From positions 1-64,000 of the forward strand of contig JBHIWH010000004.1 in assembly GCA_041987545.1 (NCBI GenBank): a DNA stretch of 64,000 nt, read 5' to 3'. How positions within the stretch are numbered: the first letter of the stretch is position 1; every line of letters begins with the position of its first letter. Positions 34,449-43,750 of this stretch are shown here, piece after piece. Origin of the DNA: JAJRXR01 sp041987545. Lineage in GTDB: Bacteria; Planctomycetota; Phycisphaerae; Phycisphaerales; UBA1924. Made by a program: the position numbers and the translations under genes. Under the pieces are notes generated by a model. It saw only the letters and a program-made list of their open reading frames with translations. It had not been told where the DNA came from and searched no databases.

Positions 34449-35597
34449 ATGCCCTCGCACCTCTTCACGTCCGAATCCGTCTCGATGGGGCACCCCGACA
34501 AGGTCGCCGACCAGATCTCCGACGCCATCCTCGACGCGATGCTGGCCGACGACCCCCACTCCCGCGTCGCCTGCGAGACCATGGTCGCGACCGGGCTGGT
34601 CGTCGTCGCCGGCGAGGTCACCACGCAGACCTACGTGGATATCAAGGATGTCGTCCGCGAGACCATCCGCGAGATCGGCTACACGAGCGCCGACATGCGG
34701 TTCGACTGCGACTCGTGCGCCGTCCTCGAGGCCCTGAACACCCAGAGCCCCGACATCGCCCAGGGCGTGGACCGCGAGGGCGCGGGCGACCAGGGCATGA
34801 TGTTCGGCTTCGCCTGCTCCGAGACCGAGGAGCTGATGCCCCTGCCGATCCAGCTCGCCCACCGCCTGGTCGAGCGGCAGGCCCACGTCCGGCGAGACGG
34901 CGCGATCGCCGGTCTCCGCCCGGACGCCAAGAGCCAGGTCACCGTCGAGTACGACGGCGCCAAGCCGGTCTCCGTCGACACCGTCGTCCTCTCCACCCAG
35001 CACGACCGGACCTGGAACGACCGCCAGGACGCGCTCAAGAAGGAGGTCACCGAGACCATCCTCAAGCCCGTGCTCGGCGAGTGGTGGAACCCGTCGATCA
35101 AGGTCCACGTCAACCCCACCGGCCGATTCGAGATCGGCGGGCCCCACGGCGACTGCGGGCTCACCGGGCGCAAGATCATCGTGGACACCTACGGCGGTCG
35201 CGGGCGGCACGGCGGGGGCGCCTTCTCGGGCAAGGACCCCACCAAGGTCGACCGCTCGGCCGCGTACATGGCCCGGTACATCGCCAAGAACGTCGTCGCC
35301 GGCGGCCTGGCGGACCAGTGCGAGATCCAGCTCTCCTACGCCATCGGCGTCGCCGAGCCGACGTCCGTGCACGTCGACTGCAACGGCACGGCGAGGGTCG
35401 ACGAGGCCAAGATCTCCAAGGCCATCCGCGACACGTTCACCCTGACCCCGCGCGGCATCATCGAGACGCTGGGCCTGCGCAAGCCGATCTACAGGACGAC
35501 GGCGCGGCACGGGCACTTCGGCCGCAAGCCCCAGGGCGACCTGTTCACCTGGGAGCGGACCGACAAGGCCGACGCGCTCAAGAGCGCCGCGAGCTAG
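34449..35597 (+). CDS. metK: S-adenosylmethionine synthetase
   Basis: 382 residues. Makes SAM from methionine and ATP. Signatures: LFTSESVSMGHPDKVADQISDAILD, GAGDQGMMFGFACSETEELMPLPI, NPTGRFEIGGPHGDCGLTGRKIIVDTYGGRGRHGGGAFSGKDPTKVDRSAAYM (continuous in the protein), and the C-terminal YGHFG-like HGHFGRK. Length is standard. No SAM riboswitch was visible in the 108-base spacer with purM. It is convergent with nadD, 13 bases apart. Confidence 0.97.
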   Translation: MPSHLFTSESVSMGHPDKVADQISDAILDAMLADDPHSRVACETMVATGLVVVAGEVTTQTYVDIKDVVRETIREIGYTSADMRFDCDSCAVLEALNTQSPDIAQGVDREGAGDQGMMFGFACSETEELMPLPIQLAHRLVERQAHVRRDGAIAGLRPDAKSQVTVEYDGAKPVSVDTVVLSTQHDRTWNDRQDALKKEVTETILKPVLGEWWNPSIKVHVNPTGRFEIGGPHGDCGLTGRKIIVDTYGGRGRHGGGAFSGKDPTKVDRSAAYMARYIAKNVVAGGLADQCEIQLSYAIGVAEPTSVHVDCNGTARVDEAKISKAIRDTFTLTPRGIIETLGLRKPIYRTTARHGHFGRKPQGDLFTWERTDKADALKSAAS

Positions 35598-35610
35598 CCG
35601 CCGACGACGC

Positions 35611-36312
35611 TCACGCGCCCCGGTACAGGCCCTCGCGCTCGATGTGCGCGCGGACGCGGTCGCCCAGGCCCTCGATCGGCCGCGGGCGTCGCTCCGGGTC
35701 GGCCAGCGCCCGGCGGATCTCGGTCGCGCTGACGTCCATGATGGGCGCGTCCGCCATCCACCCGCGCCACGCGGCGACCTCGTCGTGCGTCCAGACACCG
35801 GCCCGCCGGAGCCGGTCGGCCAGCGCGTCCGGGCTCGCCACCTCGCCCCGGGGCAGGACGACGGGCTCGGCGAGCGCCAGGATCTCGCGGAACTCGCGCC
35901 AGCGGTGGAACGCGATCGCCTGGTCGGCGCCGATCAGGAAGCGGAGCGGGGCGCCGCCGGACGCCTCGCGGGCGCGGCGGAGTGTGTCGATCCAGTAGCT
36001 GGCCGCGCCGTCGCGGGCGCGGTCGATCTCGTCGGTCCAGACGACGGCCCGTTCCAAGCCGTCGATGGCGATCTCGAGCATCCGGACGCGGTCGGCGTCC
36101 GACACGGTCGGGCCCGCGTCCTTGTGGGGCGATCTGGCCGCGGGGACGAACACGAGCCACGCGTCGTCGCCCATCCCCCGATCGCGGGCGAGCGCGGCGA
36201 GCCGCGCGTGCGCCTCGTGGGGCGGGTCGAAAGTCCCGCCGACCAGCAGCGCGGGGCCCTCGCCCGCGGGCCAGGGCGTGACCGGAACCGGGCTGTCTTG
36301 GGCCGCGTCCAC
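35611..36312 (-). CDS. nadD: Nicotinate-nucleotide adenylyltransferase
   Basis: 233 residues. Transfers AMP from ATP to nicotinate mononucleotide in NAD synthesis. The nucleotidyltransferase motif GGTFDPPHEAH is at 25-35, with the family marks LVFVPAARSPHK and FLIGADQAIAFHRWREF, and the ISATEIRR-type motif near the end (DVSATEIRRAL). An N-terminal extension of ~20 residues precedes the motif; an internal start is possible. It is convergent with metK. tRNA-Glu starts 48 bases from its 5' end on the other strand. Confidence 0.92.
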   Translation of the reverse strand: MDAAQDSPVPVTPWPAGEGPALLVGGTFDPPHEAHARLAALARDRGMGDDAWLVFVPAARSPHKDAGPTVSDADRVRMLEIAIDGLERAVVWTDEIDRARDGAASYWIDTLRRAREASGGAPLRFLIGADQAIAFHRWREFREILALAEPVVLPRGEVASPDALADRLRRAGVWTHDEVAAWRGWMADAPIMDVSATEIRRALADPERRPRPIEGLGDRVRAHIEREGLYRGA

Positions 36313-36360
36313 CGGATCGGATGCTACGGGCGATCCGGGCTACCATGCCCGCGGACACAG

Positions 36361-36435
36361 GGCCCCGTCGTCTAGTCAGGTCCAGGACACCAGGTTTTCA
36401 TCCTGGTAACACGGGTTCGAATCCCGTCGGGGTCA
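36361..36435 (+). tRNA. tRNA-Glu (anticodon UUC)
   Basis: 75 bases fold as a cloverleaf: acceptor GGCCCCG with CGGGGTC, anticodon arm CCAGG-TTTTCAT-CCTGG giving anticodon TTC, and T arm ACGGG-TTCGAAT-CCCGT. Discriminator A; CCA is not encoded. Confidence 0.95.
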
Positions 36436-36446
36436 TTCAAACGACG

Positions 36447-36480
36447 CGGCCCGGCCGCCCCGATCTGGGCGGACGGGCCG
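36447..36480. terminator. Hairpin after tRNA-Glu
   Basis: CGGCCCG (36447-36453) pairs with CGGGCCG (36474-36480) and CCGCCC (36455-36460) with GGGCGG (36467-36472), 6-base loop. It lies between the tRNA and the minus-strand gene ending at 36510 and may serve both; no strong U-tract. Confidence 0.45.
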
Positions 36481-36509
36481 GAGGTCGTCTTACTCCCCCA
36501 CTCAGACCT

Positions 36510-39212
36510 CTACGGGCAGCCGGACGCGAACAGCGTCAGGAACTCGAGCACATCGCTGAAGTCCCACTGGCCGAACGGCTCGGCGCAGTCCACCCGCGGG
36601 TCCATCGCGACGAACGCCGCCAGGAACGCGATCACGTCTGAGAAGTCCAGCTGCCCGAACGGCTCGGCGAGATCGCCCGGGCACCCCTCCCAGCCCAGCG
36701 TCTCGGGCGTCACAAAGCAGTAGTCGAACGAGCAGCACTCCTCCAACGCCTGCGTGTGGATGCTCACCCGGATGCAGTATTCCTGTCCCGGCGCCAGAGG
36801 CCCTATGTTGATCTTGATCGGGCCCGACACCGCGTTCGGCGGCAGCGTCGGGACGTCCACGTAGTCCGGCACGATCCCGAAGCTCCCCGAGGGCTCGGGC
36901 ACGATGAAGATGTGCTCGACCACGTCCGGCGTCATGTTCTGCACCGTGAACGTCAGCGAGTAGTTCAGCAGATCCGGGCTCGGGCCCACCAGCGAGACCT
37001 GCGTGAGCACGAGGCAGTCGCAGTCCGGCAGCTCGATGCACGTGTCGATTGTGCAGCACTCCTCCAGGAACTCGTCGGCCAACGCGATATGCAGGGGGTA
37101 GCACGGCGCGCCGTCGGCCGGGGGGCAGATCTGGACGGTGATCGGGCCCGACGTGCCCAGGTGGGGCACGGCGGTCGGGAGCGTGACCAGGTGCGGCGTG
37201 ACGTTCGGGTCCGTGATCAGCACGTACTTCACCGGCACGCCCGAGTTGTTGGTGAACGTGAACGTGTAGTCGTAGCACCCGGTCCAGCCGTCGGGCCCGC
37301 CGACGCACTCGATCCGCTCCTCGTTGAGCTCGCCGCAGGGCTCGGGGCAGGAGATGTCCACGTCGCCCTGCTGCCACTTGTCGTGGGAGATGAAGTTCTG
37401 GTCCATGTCCACCCAGATGCCGTTGAGGGGCGAGCCGCCGGCGAAGGGCATCCCGAGGATGCCGTAGACGTACGTTGGCGGCCCCTGGATGTAGTCGGCG
37501 GTCGTCCACACGTTGACGAGGGAGTTGGTCGTGTCGAAGTCGTAGTCCACGCCGCCCGAGCAGGACGTGGGCGCCCCTGCATCGCCGGCCTGGAACACGT
37601 TGGTCGAGGGGACCCACGTCCCGAGCCCGGGGTCGTAGCAGAACTCAAGCAGACGGCTCTCGTGCGCGTCCGAGATCGTGTCGTTGGACATGCTCCGCTC
37701 ACCCACGAGCATGCAGCAGTCGGGCGAGAAGCTCAGGTCGGAGATCGGGCTGCTGCTCCCGCCCACGCCCGAGCCGACGTACGGGTAGCTGGCCATGTCG
37801 AGCTCGAGCTGCTCGGTGCCCGGGATGAACTCGCCGGCGTTGGGCCCGGAGTCCACGAGATCGACCGACCACACCTCGTTGGCGCCGATCCACGACGAGC
37901 CGTCGGTGGGCGGGCAGTTCTGCTCGCGCCAGACGCTGTAGTAGAGGCGCCCGCTGCTGGTCTGGACGGCCCAGACGCGTTGGCCCCGCCCGGTCACCGG
38001 GTGGGGCGACAAGGGGATGAACCCGGGGCCCGGGTCGCCCGCGTCCGGGGCGCCGCCCGAGGCGACGGCGCCGGTCGAGTGCTTGTACGTGCTCAGCACG
38101 GCGCCCGTCTTGTTGAGGCGGTAGATCCGCCCGTCCTCGTGGTTGGAGACGTACAGGTTCGCGCTGCCGCAGTCGAAGCAGATGTTGCCCAGACCGGGGT
38201 ACGACTCCGAGCCGTTGACCGGGTAAGGGCCGACGGCGTACACCGGGTCGGACGCGTTTGGCAGCGCGGCGAAGAACGACGCGACACCCGTCGCCGTGCT
38301 GATCTTGTAGATCGAACCCGGGCGCCCCCCGGGGTTGGCGCCGTTGGCCGAGAGCGATCCCAGCCCGTCGGCGAAGATCTGGGGGGGCGCGCACTGGTTG
38401 TTCGCGCTGCCGTAGACCGACGAGTGGGCGACGTAGATGTTGCCCTCGTCGTCGAGCGTGACGCCGAAGACCGAGCCCAGGTCGGAGAACGTCCAGTTGG
38501 TGCTGTTGGAGACCGAGTAGAGCGGGGCGGCGTTCCAGTTCGACCCGATCGGGGCCGAACCCTGGTTGCTGATGTCCACGACCTCGAGCGAGGACAGCCC
38601 GCCGAGCTGTCCCTGCTGCGTGACGACGGCGACCGCGCCGGGGTATCCGGTGAACTCGGGCGCCTTGCCGCAGCAGTCGGCGCAGTCCACGGGCGGGGAG
38701 TCGCACGGCGTCCCCTTGCACTCGATCAGGAACTCGCCCTGCCAGCAGATGTCGATGCCCGACCCGATCTGGATGAGGTACTGCTCCCCGCACCGGACGT
38801 CGAAGCTCATTTCTGCCTGCGGCGAGCAGGCGTCGTCGTCGCAGGCGATCGCGCCGACGCCCGCGACCGGGCAGGCGCACCCGTCGTAGACGGCGATCTT
38901 TGGGTCGCCCATGGTCAGGCCGCACGTCGATACGGTCGCGACGCCATCGCACGTCGCCGTCCAGCAGTACCAGAGGTCGAAGAAGATCGCCGGGCCCACC
39001 GGGCTGTTGGAACAGGCGGCGTTGTTCTGGCCCTCGACGCCCGTCGTGGCGTTGCAGTTGTCGAACGGGAAGAAGCCGGTCCCGCTGAGCGGCAGCGGCG
39101 TCGCGCACGAGTCGTGCGCCGGCTGCGCCCACGCGACGTCCGAAGTGACAGACAGCCACGCGACAACCGCCAGCGGCGCAAGGCCGCCCGCACGAGCAAA
39201 GTTCGGACGCAT
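36510..39212 (-). CDS. Large secreted protein with GC-type dockerin-like C-terminus
   Basis: 900 residues. Signal peptide about 1-29 (LAPLAVVAWLSVTSDVAWA). A Cys-rich N-terminal domain (about 30-165; HDSCATPLPL, YCWTATCDGVATVSTCG) resembles bacterial PPC/pre-peptidase-like domains. The middle, with several DGL/ISDLSFSPDC-like repeats, is a likely beta-propeller of the sort that reports on data strings. The C-terminal ~60 residues have two copies of AEPFGxxDFSDVxxFLxxF (DLAEPFGQLDFSDVIAFLAAF and DCAEPFGQWDFSDVLEFLTLF) ending SGCP. Such tails are thought to be dockerin-like surface or assembly modules. A sigma-70 promoter at 39294-39322 precedes it. Confidence 0.85.
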   Translation of the reverse strand: MRPNFARAGGLAPLAVVAWLSVTSDVAWAQPAHDSCATPLPLSGTGFFPFDNCNATTGVEGQNNAACSNSPVGPAIFFDLWYCWTATCDGVATVSTCGLTMGDPKIAVYDGCACPVAGVGAIACDDDACSPQAEMSFDVRCGEQYLIQIGSGIDICWQGEFLIECKGTPCDSPPVDCADCCGKAPEFTGYPGAVAVVTQQGQLGGLSSLEVVDISNQGSAPIGSNWNAAPLYSVSNSTNWTFSDLGSVFGVTLDDEGNIYVAHSSVYGSANNQCAPPQIFADGLGSLSANGANPGGRPGSIYKISTATGVASFFAALPNASDPVYAVGPYPVNGSESYPGLGNICFDCGSANLYVSNHEDGRIYRLNKTGAVLSTYKHSTGAVASGGAPDAGDPGPGFIPLSPHPVTGRGQRVWAVQTSSGRLYYSVWREQNCPPTDGSSWIGANEVWSVDLVDSGPNAGEFIPGTEQLELDMASYPYVGSGVGGSSSPISDLSFSPDCCMLVGERSMSNDTISDAHESRLLEFCYDPGLGTWVPSTNVFQAGDAGAPTSCSGGVDYDFDTTNSLVNVWTTADYIQGPPTYVYGILGMPFAGGSPLNGIWVDMDQNFISHDKWQQGDVDISCPEPCGELNEERIECVGGPDGWTGCYDYTFTFTNNSGVPVKYVLITDPNVTPHLVTLPTAVPHLGTSGPITVQICPPADGAPCYPLHIALADEFLEECCTIDTCIELPDCDCLVLTQVSLVGPSPDLLNYSLTFTVQNMTPDVVEHIFIVPEPSGSFGIVPDYVDVPTLPPNAVSGPIKINIGPLAPGQEYCIRVSIHTQALEECCSFDYCFVTPETLGWEGCPGDLAEPFGQLDFSDVIAFLAAFVAMDPRVDCAEPFGQWDFSDVLEFLTLFASGCP

Positions 39213-39293
39213 TGTTCGGACCCTCCCCGAAGCGCCAGACCGGCGCCACGGCCGCGCCCCCGCCTCAACGAGCCAGTGCGGTCGATCAGCAAT

Positions 39294-39322
39294 GATATAC
39301 GCCAACGTCAAGAACTGGTCAA
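39294..39322 (-). promoter_or_regulatory. Promoter of the secreted-protein gene at 36510-39212
   Basis: On the minus strand TTGACC (39322-39317) and TATATC (39299-39294), 17 bases apart, about 80 bases upstream of the start at 39212. A second TTGACG copy sits inside the spacer. Confidence 0.65.
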
Positions 39323-39354
39323 GAACGAGTGCGTGGTGCGGCATCCGTTCATGC

Positions 39355-39679
39355 TCACGTTTGCCGTACGAGCCGCGCGCTCGACTGCATGAGGGCATAC
39401 GACGCCAGCCCGACCGATCCGAGTGACAGCGCGTCGCCGATCAGGGCCAGCAGCCGGTCGCGGTTGATGAACGCCGGGACCGGCACGGCCGGGGCAGGTC
39501 GCCAGCGGGTTCAAGGCGGCCGCCAGCACGATCATCGTCGCGACGACCGCCGGCGCGCCCGGGACCGTCCCGCCGGGTGTTCGCAGCGCCTTCGGCGGTA
39601 TGTCCAGCGGCGGGCCGAGACGCCGCGGCTCGAGCGCCTCGTGCCGATTGCGCACGCGGATCCGCGTCATGCCCACCAT
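39355..39679 (-). pseudogene. Small frameshifted protein-coding remnant
   Basis: From ATG 39679 (or 39670) the minus strand reads MVGMTRIRVRNRHEALEPRR ... AVVATMIVLAAALNPLA with high GC3, which looks coding, and then runs into a different, poor frame. A neighbouring frame, shifted by one base at about 39510, reads PAVPVPAFINRDRLLALIGDALS, then LGSVGLASYALMQSSARLVRQT, ending at 39355. The combined protein would have ~107 residues and one likely membrane helix. It is either a real frameshift mutation or a sequencing indel. No family recognised. Confidence 0.4.
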
Positions 39680-39856
39680 CGGATTGAGGATCCGGTCCAG
39701 GACCTGTTCGAGACCGCGCGGCTTGCCGTGCCCGCCATCCGGCGTGAGTGTGCTTGTGCCGTACCCCGCGAGGTGATTCTCGAGCGGGCTTGGCCGGGTC
39801 CACGCTCTGCCGGTATACAGGTTCAGGATCCGATCCCAGGCGCCCAGGGAGGTCTC

Positions 39857-42800
39857 ATGCTCCGATTCGTGTTCGCGCTCATCGCCGCCTGCTCGCCGGC
39901 GCTCGCCCAGGGCGAGCCCGAAGCCTCCGCGGGCGTGCCCGGCAACCTCCTGACCATCGCCGAGACCAGCGGGTACACGCGGACGGCGACGCACGAGCAG
40001 GTCATGGCCCTGTGCGGGGAGTTGGCCGCGGCCAGCGACCGGGTGATCCTGTCCACGATGGGCGCCTCGGGCCAGGGGCGGGACATCCCGCTGCTGATCG
40101 TCGCCGACCCGCCGATCGAGGACGCGGCGGCGGCGGCCAAGTCCAAGAAGCTCGTCGTGTTCCTCTTCGGCAACATCCACGCGGGGGAGGTCTGCGGCAA
40201 GGAGGCGCTGCCGATGCTCGTCCGCGAGCTGGCGCTGGCCGACGAGGCGCCGATGCTGGACGAGCTGATCCTGCTCGTCGCGCCGATCTACAACGCCGAC
40301 GGCAACGAGGCGTTCGACCCCGGCAACCGCCCGGGCCAGCTCGGCCCCGCCGAGATGGGCGAGCGCGAGAACGCCGACGGCCTGGACCTGAACCGCGACT
40401 ACATCAAGCTCGAAGCCCCCGAGACGCGGGCCCTGGCCAAGCTCCTCAACGAGTGGGACCCGGGCGTCGTCGTGGACACGCACACGACCAACGGCTCGCA
40501 CCACCGATACCTCATGACGTACATGGGCCCCCGCCACCCCGCGGGCGACGCCGAGGTGGTCTCGTTCACGCGCGACACGTTCCTGCCCGCGATCGACGGG
40601 CGGTTCGAGGCGGCGACGGACTGGCACGCGTACTTCTACGGCAACTTCGAGGGCGGGCACACCCGGTGGACGACCTACCCGGCCGAGCCCCGGTACGGCG
40701 CGTCGTCGAGGGGCCTGCGCAACCGCGTGTCGATCCTCTCGGAGGCGTACAGCTACGCCCCGTACGAGGACCGGGTGCTCGGGACGCTGGAGTTCTGCCG
40801 GGCGGTGCTGGAGGAGTCGGCCGCCCGCGCCGGCGAGATCCGGGACCTCGTCCGGGCCGCCGATCGGCGGACGATCGACGCCGGGCGCGAGCCAACGGGG
40901 GAGGACACGATCGCCCTCCGCGTCGAGGCCCGCGCGTTCGACGAGAAGGTCACGGTGCTCGGCTACGACGAGTACGACGAAGAGGGGAACCGGACCGAGT
41001 GGACGGGCGACGAGCCGCCGCGTGAGTACGAGGTCGAGCTGATCAACGACTTCGTCCCCACGCACTCGGTCCGGCGGGCGTTCGCGTACGTCTACCCGGC
41101 CGAGCTGACGCATGTCACGGAAAACCTGCATCATCACGGCATCGAGGTCGGCGAGCTGCGCGAGCACATCGAGATCGACGCCGAGGTCTACCGCATCGAC
41201 TCGTTCGAGCGGGCGGAGACCGCGTTCGAGGGTCACGAGATGATCCGGGGCGTGGTGGCGGCGGCCGTCCCGAGGACCGCCAGAGCCGAGCCGGGCATGA
41301 TGGTCGTCCGCACGGACCAGAAGCTCGGGGCGCTGGCCGGCTACCTGCTCGAGCCCGAGGCGAGCGACGGGCTGGTCGCCTGGAACTTCTTCGACGAGCA
41401 GCTGGCCCCTGGCGCCGACTTCCCCGTCTGGCGCGTGCCGGACTACCAGCCCCTGCTGACCGTTCCCCTCCACCCCCTGCCCGAGGACCGGGAGTACGAC
41501 AAGCCGATCACACCCGACGCGCTCTGGGGCCGCAACGGCGAGGAGCGCGTGGACCTCAACGGCTCGCCCGTGCGGATCACAAACTGGCTCGACGACGAGC
41601 ACTATCTCCAGCGCAAGGACGGGCGGCTGTACAAGGTCAACGCCGCCACGGGCAGGACCGAGCCGGCGGACACCGACCCCGACGCCGTCGCCGACAACCT
41701 GGACGACTACCCGACCATCGACGCCGACGACGCCAAGTCGATCGCCCGGCGCTGGTTCTTAGACCCCGACCCCGAGCACGACCGCGTCGTCTTCACCCAC
41801 GCGGGCGACCTGTACGTCGCGAGGACCGACGGCTCGGGGACAAGCCGGCTCACGGCCACTCCCGAGCGCGAGGAGATTCCTGATCTGTCCCCCGACGGAC
41901 AGTTTGTCGCGTATGTCCGCGACAACAACCTCTGGGTCGTGGACCTGGACACGCAGACCGAGCGCGCCCTGACCACCGGCGGCGCCGACGACCACCGATT
42001 CGGCAAGGCCAGCTGGGTCTACTACGAGGAGATCTTCTGGCGGAACTGGCGCGCCTTCTGGTGGTCGCCCGACTCGAAGAAACTCGCCCTCTTCGAGACC
42101 GACTCGTCCTCGGTCCCCCACTTCACCATCATCCACGACGGCGAGGAGCCGCAGCGGGCCGAGACCGTCCGCTACCCCAAGCCGGGCGACCGGAACCCGC
42201 ACGTCCGCGTGCACATCGTCGATCGCGCCGGCGGCGCGCTTCGCGAGGTGGACCTGTCCGACTACGACGAGGGGGCGTACCTGGTCAGCCACGTCCAGTG
42301 GACGCCGGACTCGGCCCGCCTGCGCCTCGACGTGCAGGACCGCGCCCAGACCTGGCTCGACCTGGTCATGGCCCCGGCCAGGGGCGGAGAGGCCGAGGTC
42401 CTGTTCCGGGAGACCACCGAGGCCTGGGTCAGCTCACAGCTCGACGCCGAGTTCCTGGAAGACGGCTCGTTCATCCTCGCCTCCGAGCGCGACGGCTGGC
42501 GCCACCTGTACCACTACGACAAGGGTGGCCAGCTGATCGCCCAGATCACCTCGGGCGAGTACGAGGCCCGCACCCTGCACCACGTGGACGAGGACAACGA
42601 CTGGGTGTACTTCTCGGGCACGAAGGACTCGCACATCGCCGAGAACCTGTACCGCGCCCGCCTCGACGGCTCGGCCGTGGAGAGGCTCACCCGCGAGGGC
42701 GGCTCGCACTCGGTCTCCCTCTCGCCGAGCGCCAAGTATTTCGTCGATCGCTGGTCGAGCTTCGACACGCCCACCCGCGTCGCGCTCCGCAACACCCAGG

Positions 42801-43708
42801 GCGCCCAGGTCCGCTGGATCGACACGAACCCGGTCCGCGACCTCGACACGTACATGCTGGGCGACTACAAGCTCGTCCAGATCGACTCGGACAAGGGCGT
42901 CACGCTGCAGGGCGCCCTGCTCACCCCGCCGGACTTCGACCCGGGCAGGCGGTACCCCGTCTGGTTCATGACCTACGCCGGGCCCCATGCCCCGACCGTC
43001 CGCGACAGCTGGGGCGGCGGGCGGGCGTACGACCGGATGCTCGCGCAGCTGGGCATGGTCGTCTTCCGGGCCGACCCGTACCCGGCGTCGGGCCAGGGCG
43101 CCGTCAGCGCCTGGTCGTGCTACCGCCAGTTCGGCGTGCGCGAGATGGAGGACATCGAGGAGCTGATCGCCTGGCTCAAGACCCACGAGTTCGTCGATCC
43201 GGACCGCATCGGGATGGCCGGGCACAGCTATGGCGGGTTCATGACGGCGTACGCCCTGACGCACTCGGAGCTGTTCGCCGCGGGCATCGCGGGCGCCCCT
43301 GTGACGAGCTTCCGCGACTACGACACGATCTACACCGAGCGGTACATGGACACGCCCCAGAACAACCCCGAGGGGTACGACGGGACGGACATCACCCGCG
43401 CGGCCAAGGACCTGCACGGGCGCCTGCTGCTGGCCCACGGCACGATGGACGACAACGTCCACCTCCAGAACACGATCAAGCTCGTCGCCGCCCTCCAGAA
43501 GGCCGGCAAGCAGTTCGAGCTGATGGTCTACCCGGGCGCTCGCCACGGCGGGTTCGGGGACCACTTCCAGGACCTCCGGCTCTCGTTCATCCGCGAGACC
43601 CTGATCGACGTGCCCGACGAGGCGCCCCCGGCCGAGCCCGAGCCCGAGCCGAGCGAGGCGGAGATGCTCGAGGGCCTCCCGGAGGAGGCGCCCGCGGACG
43701 CGCCCTAG
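39857..43708 (+). CDS. Double peptidase: M14 zinc carboxypeptidase-like domain fused to S9 (DPP IV/prolyl oligopeptidase) domain
   Basis: 1283 residues, start ATG 39857 with AGGGAGG at 39846-39852. Signal peptide about 1-18. Residues about 40-330 are an M14-like metallopeptidase: zinc ligands H108 and E111 in GNIHAGE, H209 in DTHTTNG, the NRD arginine at 180, and a candidate general base E296 in SILSEAYSY. Residues about 640-1000 are an S9 beta-propeller. Its YYEEIFWRNWRAFWWSPD puts the DPP IV double Glu at E724-E725. The alpha/beta hydrolase at about 1000-1250 has S1124 (GHSYGGFM), D1198 (TMDDNVH) and H1230 (GARHGGF). The gene stands alone. Confidence 0.9.
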   Translation: MLRFVFALIAACSPALAQGEPEASAGVPGNLLTIAETSGYTRTATHEQVMALCGELAAASDRVILSTMGASGQGRDIPLLIVADPPIEDAAAAAKSKKLVVFLFGNIHAGEVCGKEALPMLVRELALADEAPMLDELILLVAPIYNADGNEAFDPGNRPGQLGPAEMGERENADGLDLNRDYIKLEAPETRALAKLLNEWDPGVVVDTHTTNGSHHRYLMTYMGPRHPAGDAEVVSFTRDTFLPAIDGRFEAATDWHAYFYGNFEGGHTRWTTYPAEPRYGASSRGLRNRVSILSEAYSYAPYEDRVLGTLEFCRAVLEESAARAGEIRDLVRAADRRTIDAGREPTGEDTIALRVEARAFDEKVTVLGYDEYDEEGNRTEWTGDEPPREYEVELINDFVPTHSVRRAFAYVYPAELTHVTENLHHHGIEVGELREHIEIDAEVYRIDSFERAETAFEGHEMIRGVVAAAVPRTARAEPGMMVVRTDQKLGALAGYLLEPEASDGLVAWNFFDEQLAPGADFPVWRVPDYQPLLTVPLHPLPEDREYDKPITPDALWGRNGEERVDLNGSPVRITNWLDDEHYLQRKDGRLYKVNAATGRTEPADTDPDAVADNLDDYPTIDADDAKSIARRWFLDPDPEHDRVVFTHAGDLYVARTDGSGTSRLTATPEREEIPDLSPDGQFVAYVRDNNLWVVDLDTQTERALTTGGADDHRFGKASWVYYEEIFWRNWRAFWWSPDSKKLALFETDSSSVPHFTIIHDGEEPQRAETVRYPKPGDRNPHVRVHIVDRAGGALREVDLSDYDEGAYLVSHVQWTPDSARLRLDVQDRAQTWLDLVMAPARGGEAEVLFRETTEAWVSSQLDAEFLEDGSFILASERDGWRHLYHYDKGGQLIAQITSGEYEARTLHHVDEDNDWVYFSGTKDSHIAENLYRARLDGSAVERLTREGGSHSVSLSPSAKYFVDRWSSFDTPTRVALRNTQGAQVRWIDTNPVRDLDTYMLGDYKLVQIDSDKGVTLQGALLTPPDFDPGRRYPVWFMTYAGPHAPTVRDSWGGGRAYDRMLAQLGMVVFRADPYPASGQGAVSAWSCYRQFGVREMEDIEELIAWLKTHEFVDPDRIGMAGHSYGGFMTAYALTHSELFAAGIAGAPVTSFRDYDTIYTERYMDTPQNNPEGYDGTDITRAAKDLHGRLLLAHGTMDDNVHLQNTIKLVAALQKAGKQFELMVYPGARHGGFGDHFQDLRLSFIRETLIDVPDEAPPAEPEPEPSEAEMLEGLPEEAPADAP

Positions 43709-43750
43709 CCCGCGCGCCGGGGCGGGCGGGCGTGTATCCTCTCCGCCCGC

